Assembly: GCA_937899935.1 (NCBI GenBank)
Contig: CALCOW010000496.1
Location: forward strand, 1 to 7,766
Direction: 5' to 3'
DNA from: an uncultured Phycisphaerae bacterium
GTDB lineage: Bacteria > Planctomycetota > Phycisphaerae > Phycisphaerales > SM1A02
DNA: 7,766 nucleotides
Shown here piece after piece: positions 1-4,665 of this stretch (within the stretch, counting starts at the first letter, position 1; every line of letters begins with the position of its first letter). Position numbers and translations under genes: made by a program. Under the pieces are notes generated by a model. That model made no database searches and was not told the origin of the DNA. It worked only from the letters and a program-made list of their open reading frames with translations.

Positions 1-21
1 GATCTACAATGGAGATAAAAG

Positions 22-60
22 CAAAAAAGTGCGCAAGTGCGCAATTGCGCAGACTGCGCA
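22..60 (-). terminator. Probable intrinsic terminator of the late operon
   Basis: Read on the minus strand, four TGCGCA hexamers (60-55, 51-46, 43-38, 35-30) are followed by a C and six T's (28-23). TGCGCA is self-complementary, so the outer pair and the inner pair can form a GC-rich stem with a small internal bulge and an AATT loop. A GC stem plus T run about 90 bases after the last stop codon fits factor-independent termination. Confidence 0.6.
30..60. repeat. Four TGCGCA palindromic hexamers with 8-9 bp period
   Basis: Copies are at 30-35, 38-43, 46-51 and 55-60. The middle two form the 14-bp perfect palindrome TGCGCAATTGCGCA. The regular spacing is unusual for a simple terminator and could also suit multimeric protein binding. 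Confidence 0.8.
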
Positions 61-79
61 GATAATTAAGTGGGCGGTT

Positions 80-96
80 ACAGCAGGGTTGGATAG
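80..96. repeat. 17-bp direct repeat, copy A
   Basis: ACAGCAGGGTTGGATAG is repeated exactly at 121-137 (period 41). It is non-coding and lies between the terminator hairpin and the last gene. Confidence 0.9.
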
Positions 97-120
97 TGGG
101 GAAGAAAAGAAAAGAAAAGA

Positions 121-137
121 ACAGCAGGGTTGGATAG
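121..137. repeat. 17-bp direct repeat, copy B
   Basis: An exact copy of 80-96. Between the two lies a purine tract of three AAAAG pentamers (105-119). The similarity continues imperfectly past the repeat as G-rich sequence. Confidence 0.9.
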
Positions 138-147
138 GGGTGGAAGA

Positions 148-474
148 TTATTTGACAGGCGGAAGAGCCAATGACATTGCAGCGAGATCGAGCATCCTCG
201 AAACATCATCCTGATTCATTCTCACTGTTCCTATGAGTTCCACTTCCTCCCCCACCAAATTCGCATCTGATAAACACACATAGAACTCGATCAAACTTCG
301 ATCTGTCGGATGTACCACTCCGAGGAACTGACCAAGCACATCAGAGAAAGCTCTCACATGCCCTGTGTAAGCTCCTGCTCCCAATCGACGCGACATCCGC
401 ATCAGAAACGTCCGAGGCTTGTGAAGGCCAATACGGCCCTCTGTGACTGATCCAGTCAAAGTAAGTAAACTCAC
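148..474 (-). CDS. Unrecognised 108-residue phage protein, last gene of the operon
   Basis: It starts at GTG 474, which overlaps the stop of the lysine-rich gene (GTGA); a weak AAGG lies a few bases upstream. The visible layout is a short N-terminal strand region (LLTLTGSVTEG), a basic segment HKPRTFLMRMSRRLG (about 18-32), and a FSDVLGQFLGVVHPTDRSLIEFYVCLSD region (about 43-70). It ends with helices VELIGTVRMNQDDVSRMLDLAAMSLAL. It has no signal peptide, no long membrane segment and no catalytic motif I can name. It is followed by repeats and a terminator-like hairpin and so closes the transcript. Its position, late after the large terminase, matches the small right-end genes of T7-like phages (the 19.x genes), but no homology to them is seen. 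Confidence 0.75.
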   Translation of the reverse strand: MSLLTLTGSVTEGRIGLHKPRTFLMRMSRRLGAGAYTGHVRAFSDVLGQFLGVVHPTDRSLIEFYVCLSDANLVGEEVELIGTVRMNQDDVSRMLDLAAMSLALPPVK

Positions 475-584
475 TTACCAACCTTTTTCTTTTTCACTGT
501 CTTCCCCGTCTTTTTCGCGTAAGCCTTTGCTTTTTTCTGACCGGATTTCGAGTACCCAAATGACTTTTTTCCAACGCTTGGCAT
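471..584 (-). CDS. 37-residue lysine-rich phage protein
   Basis: ATG 584 is preceded by AAAGGA 7 nt upstream, a good ribosome site. The product begins MPSVGKKSFGYSKSG and continues as an Ala/Lys helix-like stretch (QKKAKAYAKKTGK), ending TVKKKKVGK: 14 of 37 residues are Lys and there are no acidic residues. Very small basic proteins of the form 'MPxVGxKxFxYTxxG...AKKTGKxxKKK' are familiar to me from marine podovirus late regions, with no known role; DNA binding or neutralising packaged DNA is a guess. The stop overlaps the next start as GTGA, so translation of the next gene is coupled to it. An in-frame GTG 13 codons upstream exists but has a weaker context. Coding is supported by the ribosome site, composition and coupling. 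Confidence 0.78.
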   Translation of the reverse strand: MPSVGKKSFGYSKSGQKKAKAYAKKTGKTVKKKKVGK

Positions 585-627
585 TTCATTATCCTTTTGT
601 GTTTTCTCTGAAAAACCAGTCACACTA

Positions 628-648
628 AAAATCCGGTTTTCCGTATTT
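628..648 (-). repeat. 21-bp direct repeat, copy 2 in transcription order
   Basis: The minus-strand sequence begins AAATACGGAAAACCGG and ends ATTTT. It is identical over 21 bases to the copy at 677-697, with a period of 49 bp. It lies about 45 bases upstream of the lysine-rich gene start. It is a candidate promoter or operator element. Confidence 0.85.
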
Positions 649-676
649 CTCCGGTTTGCTCCGGCAATACTCCGGC

Positions 677-697
677 AAAATCCGGTTTTCCGTATTT
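677..697 (-). repeat. 21-bp direct repeat, copy 1 in transcription order
   Basis: An exact copy of 628-648, located about 10 bases after the stop of the preceding gene. The AATACG core is also found in the T7 promoter consensus, which makes a single-subunit RNA polymerase promoter one possibility, though the match is short. Confidence 0.85.
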
Positions 698-707
698 TTC
701 AACAGAA

Positions 708-1013
708 TCAGCCCCACCTTTTTCTTTTGCGTGATTGATCCCGGTGTCCCTTGTTCGTTTTATTAGGCATTCGACGCCCTTGTTTAATCGCGTCGTTTCT
801 CAAGAGCAGCTCACCGACCAATTTGTCGATTCTCATTGCTACCCAGGCGATATCTTGCTCATCGTCACCGATCACAGCTTCTGACCTGGCGATGTCTCGC
901 AAAACTGTCGCCAATCCACCCAATCCAATCAATATCTGCTCGTTTGACTTGGATTTATTGGTCTTTTGCGTCATGTGCAAAGCACATTCGCGCCAACTAG
1001 GCTCACAATCCAC
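708..1013 (-). CDS. Unrecognised small phage protein with basic C-terminal tail
   Basis: 101 residues if it starts at GTG 1013, which overlaps the previous gene by 11 nt; 88 residues if it starts at ATG 974 (MTQKTNKSKSNEQ...). Neither start has a good Shine-Dalgarno sequence, so the start is open. The core (about 27-77) is a pair of likely helices with the pattern QILIGLGGLATVLRDIARSE and DIAWVAMRIDKLVGELLLRN, separated by an acidic turn (GDDEQ). The tail has many Lys and Arg residues (QGRRMPNKTNKGHRDQSRKRKRWG) and could bind nucleic acid. No catalytic motif and no clear membrane segment is visible. The family is not recognised. It is the last gene before the only sizeable non-coding gap in the operon. 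Confidence 0.7.
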   Translation of the reverse strand: MDCEPSWRECALHMTQKTNKSKSNEQILIGLGGLATVLRDIARSEAVIGDDEQDIAWVAMRIDKLVGELLLRNDAIKQGRRMPNKTNKGHRDQSRKRKRWG

Positions 1014-1374
1014 GACCGTACCGAACCGGAATCAATCGACCCCGACCCCTTATTGGTTTGAGGGTGAAAAACCCTTTCAGATCACTGACCACCATTCCCC
1101 CGCCCTTTCCACCGCCAGCAGAGACCTGTCCACGAACGTGTTGCCAGTAAAAACCATCAGGTAGCTGGTATCCACTGGCATAACCTGAATTATCGGCGGT
1201 ATTGATGTTGATTTTGATGACATCAAACTTCTCAACGCTGGTTTGATCCTTGTCATACGAGCTGAGAACCTCACGCTCCTTCTGTGTTCCAGAGCCTTGA
1301 GAGGCCGTGAGCGTTTTTGCAGCGCCGTCATATGCCCAGGTGCCTATCCCCGTCCAAATCGTTTCCCAGGGCAT
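1003..1374 (-). CDS. Unrecognised small phage protein, glycine-rich C-terminal half
   Basis: A 123-residue protein with a strong AAAGGAG ribosome binding site 7 nt before ATG 1374, so the start is secure. It begins WETIWTGIGTWAYDGAAKTLTAS, a Trp/Gly/Thr-rich beta-like pattern, then a KFDVIKININTADNSG strand region. Next come SGYQLPDGFYWQHVRG (about 67-82) and a glycine stretch SAGGGKGGG (about 85-93), and it ends in a basic tail (RGRGRLIPVRYGRG). There is no signal peptide or membrane segment. The composition suggests a beta-rich structural or decoration protein, but I do not recognise the family and that is only an inference. It sits in the coupled run after the terminase, sharing a base with the HNH stop (TAATG) and overlapping the next gene by 11 nt if that gene uses its GTG start. 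Confidence 0.8.
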   Translation of the reverse strand: MPWETIWTGIGTWAYDGAAKTLTASQGSGTQKEREVLSSYDKDQTSVEKFDVIKININTADNSGYASGYQLPDGFYWQHVRGQVSAGGGKGGGMVVSDLKGFFTLKPIRGRGRLIPVRYGRGL

Positions 1375-1595
1375 TATTTCGCTCCTTTGGTTCGGTTTCG
1401 GCGCTTACTGACTATTTGCAGGTTGCTGGCAGCGTTTGAACCACCCTTACTCAGGGCTCTTTTGTGGTCCACTTCTCGTGGATCTCCCTTTTTCAAACCT
1501 TTTTTTCGTCGTGCTTTGTTGCGATCAGAACGTCGCTTGATTTGCATTGGATCACCGTGGTAATCGTCGTACTCTTTGCGGTAATTTCGTGTCAT
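1374..1595 (-). CDS. Small HNH-type endonuclease-like protein
   Basis: A 73-residue, very basic protein. After an N-terminus of the type YRKEYDDYHGDPMQIKRR and a Lys/Arg-rich stretch (21-37), it carries a compact HNH core: VDH (42-44, catalytic His44), SKGGSN, then ASNLQ (56-60, Asn58) and RNRTKG with Asn67 in the place of the last His (H-N-N type). No zinc-binding Cys pairs are present. HNH proteins nick or cut double-stranded DNA with one metal ion. Genes for them often flank phage terminases, and in HK97-like phages the neighbour assists packaging; a similar role here is inference. ATG 1595 overlaps the terminase stop (ATGA) and the own ribosome site is weak, which suggests coupling. The stop shares one base with the next start (TAATG). 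It could be a degenerate, DNA-binding-only form, since it is near the minimum length for the domain. Confidence 0.8.
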   Translation of the reverse strand: MTRNYRKEYDDYHGDPMQIKRRSDRNKARRKKGLKKGDPREVDHKRALSKGGSNAASNLQIVSKRRNRTKGAK

Positions 1596-3298
1596 CTGTT
1601 TGTGATCCAGTTAGGTCCATGCGATGTCATCAGGCCCATCGCTTCGTAGTGTTTCTTGATACGCTCGTTCATTTCACTCTCAATCAAATTATCAGCCGCT
1701 TTGTCGCTGTCTCGGCTCAAAACATCCTGCCATTGAGAGCAGCACATTGCCAAAGCCTCCACCATGTCATCGTTTTTCAAACAACGTCGCTGTTTCGTGA
1801 TCCTGGTGATCTGCTTTTGTAGATCCATATTTCGCGCAACCGAAGGATCTATCACTAATTTGTGACTATTGAATAGCGGCTCTAACGCTCCGATCACCCG
1901 AAGCTCTTTTTGCCCAGTTACCCGGACGTTATCGATCGTTGCGCCCCATCCATCAGGGCAATCCTCGTTTCCAGCAGGAATAAAGTGCCTTTGTAAGATC
2001 GGACGCAGCAATTCAGCCATCATTCCGGCTCCAAACTGCGATTCAATCAGTATTTCTCGAACTCGATGCTCTCTTGCAATCATCGAAAGACCATTGAGCG
2101 TCTGCGTCGAATAACCACCTTCCAAACCACCGCAAGCCTTGCAATAAAGCTGACCATTGAGGTGAGCGACCACTGCATAGCCGGTCAAGTCACCCTGAGA
2201 ACCACCACCAGACGGGTCAATCCACATCTTGCAGCCAGTGAACTTCCGCCATTCGTTTGAATACATGATCGGAGCATAAAACCGATCAGTACCAAGACCG
2301 GCAGAGGCAATGTCTTCGATTGAAGTCGTTCCACCGCGATCATTCGTTTGTCCCCAACTGATCGTTAGCGGAGCCTGATCTTTATGACAAGCAAACACAA
2401 TCAAATCAGAAAGTTTCAGCGGATATTCGAGACCCTCGCCGAGTTTGGTGAGCAGTTGGTACTGCATCGAGAACGCCGATCTTCCCTCTGCGGCTTCTCG
2501 TTCGAGCAAGTCTTGGTCTGTGAACCTCTCGGGCCATACTGGGTCACCTGGTTTTGCTTGGCCCCTGTCCATTCTCTCTTGCAGTGTTGGCGACAAGTCA
2601 TCTATTTGCTCCTCGGCAGTTGGATACCTGGCAGGCCATGCGCGAAACGTGTAACCACCTTCAGCAAGGCTGGTGTACAAACTCTCTGGCGAGTGCGGCG
2701 TCCCTAAATAAACCAAATGGTGCTCAGGGCCAGGCAAGATAATGTTTTCAAGTTCACGACAACGATCACGAAGTCTTTCTCTCTGCTCAACCGTCAAACA
2801 GTTTTCGCTCGACTCACCGTCATCGCAAATAATCAGTGAGCTGCGAAGTCCAGTAATCTGGTTCTGCAAACCAGTACCAGTAAACGAAGCAACTCGATCG
2901 TTTTCAGCGGGACCAACATCAAACTTAGTTGCTGAATCTCGCTGGTTTGATTTTTTGTCAGGGGCCAGGTGTTGTAAAAACGGAACACTGCCAATCCATC
3001 TTCTCAACATAAACAATGAATCACGGGAGTGCTTTTCACTCTTAGAAACAAGTAGTATTCTGGTGTTTGGATCATTGAAAAATCGCCATGCGCAGTAACC
3101 AAGTGTTACCCAAGTCTTCGATGCTCCGCGAAACGCACGAACTCCTCGTCGCTTGGGTCCATGCTGGAGCCAATTGGCAATCTCTCTTTGGTGTTGTGCA
3201 AGTCCAGGTAAACCAACAGCAATCCACAACTCTTGGCAAAAGAACTCAAAGTCATCAGATAGGTTCTTGACGTAAAGTTCCAGTTGTTGTTCGCTCAT
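1592..3298 (-). CDS. terL: Large terminase subunit, T7 gp19-like (ATPase-nuclease packaging motor)
   Basis: 568 residues from ATG 3298, which has GGAG 5 nt upstream and overlaps the previous stop as ATGA; an upstream in-frame ATG (3322) has a poorer context. T7 gp19 is about 586 residues. The N-terminal ATPase has a Walker A-like RAFRGASKTW (54-63, Lys61), the block QRDSATKFDVGPA (119-131), Walker B LIICDD followed by Glu162 (155-162), and the coupling motif LGTP (198-201). The C-terminal RNase H-like nuclease has Asp361 in WIDPSGGG, Glu419 in LIESQFGAGM, and Asp510/Asp511 in KNDDMVEALA. These parallel the gp19 blocks (IDPSG, YESNFG, DDRLDALA). The enzyme translocates DNA into the prohead with ATP hydrolysis and cuts concatemers at genome ends. 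The acidic residues for both activities are all present, so the protein should be active. The last codons overlap the HNH start as ATGA. Confidence 0.97.
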   Translation of the reverse strand: MSEQQLELYVKNLSDDFEFFCQELWIAVGLPGLAQHQREIANWLQHGPKRRGVRAFRGASKTWVTLGYCAWRFFNDPNTRILLVSKSEKHSRDSLFMLRRWIGSVPFLQHLAPDKKSNQRDSATKFDVGPAENDRVASFTGTGLQNQITGLRSSLIICDDGESSENCLTVEQRERLRDRCRELENIILPGPEHHLVYLGTPHSPESLYTSLAEGGYTFRAWPARYPTAEEQIDDLSPTLQERMDRGQAKPGDPVWPERFTDQDLLEREAAEGRSAFSMQYQLLTKLGEGLEYPLKLSDLIVFACHKDQAPLTISWGQTNDRGGTTSIEDIASAGLGTDRFYAPIMYSNEWRKFTGCKMWIDPSGGGSQGDLTGYAVVAHLNGQLYCKACGGLEGGYSTQTLNGLSMIAREHRVREILIESQFGAGMMAELLRPILQRHFIPAGNEDCPDGWGATIDNVRVTGQKELRVIGALEPLFNSHKLVIDPSVARNMDLQKQITRITKQRRCLKNDDMVEALAMCCSQWQDVLSRDSDKAADNLIESEMNERIKKHYEAMGLMTSHGPNWITNR

Positions 3299-4089
3299 AT
3301 GATCTCCGTTGTTGCATCCCACTCTCTACCCGCAAACCTACTTGGCGTGTCTACTTTACTTTGCCCCCAAACTATACCTGGTCCCCACTGTGAAACATCT
3401 TTTCGCTGCATGTAGTTTGGTTGCATCGGTCCCATCGTTCCGGCGTTTGCAAACCAATAAGGCAACAACACTCTTGCACTTCTCTTGCATTGAGTTACTC
3501 GCCTTGGTCGATGTGTGTGACCACGAACAATAAGCCTGTGCGAGTGTCCACCACATGCGTAAGCAAGTTGCAAACCCTCTAGCTCATCACTGTTCCCCCC
3601 AGCGTCGTAACCGTGAGCAAAGATAACCTGACCAAGTTGGACGCATCCGCGCTGGTCATGTATCGACGGCTTCACATACGGGTACTGTTTCCATTTACGA
3701 AACTCTTCACCCCACTCACTCTTGTTCCAATGAATCAAACCACGAATCCGACGATCAATACGCCTGGCATCACGAACCTGTATATTGTCATCATGATTTC
3801 CTAAGCTCCAATGAAGCAGGCACTTAGGCGGTAAAACGGAACGTATTCTTACGAGCAAATTAGCCGCAGTCTCATACTCGTCCTCAAGTGTGTGACTGTG
3901 TTCGTCTGGGTGTACCGAAGCAGCGCTGGATTCAAACAAGTCCCCAAGCATTACAAAGTCTGTAATGTTTCCAAACGGACCACCCTTTTCAAGTTGATTG
4001 AGTAAGTGGTCAACGGCGACTTCATTTTGAAACGGACAATGGCTGCAAGATATAGCGGCAAACGATGCAAGTCGTTTATTCGCTGGCAT
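3295..4089 (-). CDS. Calcineurin-like metallophosphoesterase with altered first metal motif
   Basis: The ATG at 4089 is chosen because AGAGGA lies 6 nt upstream; an in-frame ATG at 4149 would overlap the previous gene by 74 nt. The result is 264 residues. Motifs in order are ISCSHCPF (13-20), where the usual D-x-H is C-S-H; GDLFE (49-53); GNHDD (97-101); FAHG (158-161 region, His159); and GHTH (180-183). There is a second GHSH at 171-174. These are the dinuclear-metal ligands of the calcineurin-like phosphoesterase fold, which hydrolyses phosphomono- or diesters, including nucleic acids and nucleotides. The substrate cannot be told. The C-terminal 60 residues are rich in Trp and aromatic residues and are not part of the motif set. 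The gene lies between the small and large terminase and ends with TGA overlapping the terminase ATG (ATGA), so it is co-expressed with packaging. The Asp15-to-Cys change could reduce activity or alter the metal used. The fold call is strong; the role is unknown. Confidence 0.88.
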   Translation of the reverse strand: MPANKRLASFAAISCSHCPFQNEVAVDHLLNQLEKGGPFGNITDFVMLGDLFESSAASVHPDEHSHTLEDEYETAANLLVRIRSVLPPKCLLHWSLGNHDDNIQVRDARRIDRRIRGLIHWNKSEWGEEFRKWKQYPYVKPSIHDQRGCVQLGQVIFAHGYDAGGNSDELEGLQLAYACGGHSHRLIVRGHTHRPRRVTQCKRSARVLLPYWFANAGTMGPMQPNYMQRKDVSQWGPGIVWGQSKVDTPSRFAGREWDATTEII

Positions 4090-4384
4090 CACATTCCTCT
4101 GGAAACACCAGGTATCGAATCGAATTGATTGCGCAGCGAGGAATTGCAATCACATAATCGTATGTTTCGAGACCTGGTTTGATTGCACCTGCAACACAAA
4201 TGTAACCGTCTTCATCGTGAACAAGAAGACCAACCTGTGCAATCTGTTGTGGTTCTGGAAGTGTGTAAACATCAATATCCGAGTTGTCTTCGTTTTCACA
4301 CGAATCAACCCACGATACAAATACAAATGGATAGCCCTCTCGCTCTCTAGCAGCAAGTTCCCGGTCAGACATTTCGCGTGGCAT
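4076..4384 (-). CDS. Small phage protein of unknown function
   Basis: A 102-residue acidic protein starting at ATG 4384, 8 nt after the previous stop, with a purine-rich AGGGGGG just upstream as ribosome binding site. The visible layout is a charged N-terminus, a hydrophobic FVFVSWVDS strand (about 20-28), a Glu/Asp-rich linker, then VGLLVHDEDGYICVAG and YVIAIPRCAINSIRYL (about 50-92). The pattern 'VG-L-V-x-D-x-D-x-Y-I-x-V-A ... I-P-(R/K)-x-x-I-x-x-I-x-x-L' is familiar from many short phage proteins that sit among late or DNA-metabolism genes and have no assigned role; this is from memory. It is predicted cytoplasmic, mostly beta, with no signal peptide or membrane segment. Its 3' end overlaps the metallophosphoesterase start by 14 nt, and it lies between the two terminase genes. 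No function can be given. Confidence 0.8.
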   Translation of the reverse strand: MPREMSDRELAAREREGYPFVFVSWVDSCENEDNSDIDVYTLPEPQQIAQVGLLVHDEDGYICVAGAIKPGLETYDYVIAIPRCAINSIRYLVFPEECDASE

Positions 4385-4392
4385 ACGCCCCC

Positions 4393-4665
4393 CTAAGCTA
4401 CAGCGTGATCGTTATCTTCGCTAATCGGCGGAAGGCTCATGCCCTGGCCTCTTAAGCGTAGTAGTGTTTCGCTGATCGTTGATTGAGTATCAGATGCTTC
4501 GGTAATGCCGCAGTCTTTTAGTCGTTGTCTAATAACATTGAGGTCGGCGGCGTTTGCCTCAACATGAATTGGATTGCCAGTTTTATCAGTTGTCGTTCTG
4601 CCATCCTTCAAGAGCCTAAGCAACTCTTGGTCGTACAGCTTTGCAATTTCATCAATAAGGCTCAT
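4393..4665 (-). CDS. Putative small terminase subunit (T7 gp18-like DNA packaging protein)
   Basis: A 90-residue acidic protein; T7 gp18 has 89 residues. It opens with a helix of the type SLIDEIAKLYDQELLRLLKDG, followed by a TDKTGNPIHVEANAADLNVIRQRLKDCGI-type region (about 26-54) and a low-complexity acidic tail (EDNDHA). The pattern 'helix, lysine/aspartate turn, x-A-D-L-N-V-I-R-Q-x-L-K-D' is what I recall from small terminase or packaging proteins of marine T7-like phages. If correct, it binds the concatemeric phage DNA and helps load the large terminase. The ATG overlaps the stop of the giant gene by 4 nt (ATGA), and there is only a weak GAGA upstream, so initiation is likely coupled. Sequence identity to gp18 itself is not evident; the call rests on size, gene order and the recalled motif. 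The alternative is an unrelated small virion protein. Confidence 0.62.
   Translation of the reverse strand: MSLIDEIAKLYDQELLRLLKDGRTTTDKTGNPIHVEANAADLNVIRQRLKDCGITEASDTQSTISETLLRLRGQGMSLPPISEDNDHAVA

Larger units (their letters stand above)
585..707. other. Intergenic gap with repeated CCGG-centred elements
   Basis: This 123-base stretch separates the 101-residue gene from the lysine-rich gene and is the only notable gap in an otherwise overlapping operon. It holds two copies of a 21-bp repeat (annotated separately) and five TCCGG units on the plus strand, at 632-636, 650-654, 660-664, 671-675 and 681-685. On the minus strand the short GTG-initiated frame across it has no acceptable ribosome site, so no gene is called. 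Its minus-strand downstream end carries the ribosome site for the next gene. It probably has a regulatory role, but no bacterial -35/-10 pair is convincing. Confidence 0.55.

Noticed and set aside
29..214. Plus-strand GTG-started frame of 61 codons
   Set aside because: It runs through hexamer, pentamer and 17-bp repeats and then antisense into the 108-residue gene; no family resemblance and the only strong purine run upstream is far from the start.
443..628. Plus-strand frame of 61 codons
   Set aside because: It is the antisense shadow of the lysine-rich gene (Lys codons read as Phe/Ser) and of the repeat gap.
623..716. Short minus-strand GTG frame of about 28 codons through the repeat gap
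   Set aside because: The AAGG directly abuts the GTG, leaving no usable spacing, and the product simply translates the 21-bp repeat in two different frames.
751..1164. Plus-strand frame of 137 codons
   Set aside because: It is antisense to two coupled minus-strand genes, with composition rich in Ser/Pro as expected of a shadow frame.
3299..3322. Longer start (ATG 3322) for the large terminase
   Set aside because: ATG 3298 has GGAG at 5 nt and the ATGA overlap typical of this operon; the extra eight residues add nothing conserved.
4090..4149. Longer start (ATG 4149) for the metallophosphoesterase
   Set aside because: It would overlap the previous gene by 74 nt, has no ribosome site, and the family's first motif follows normally from ATG 4089, which has AGAGGA.
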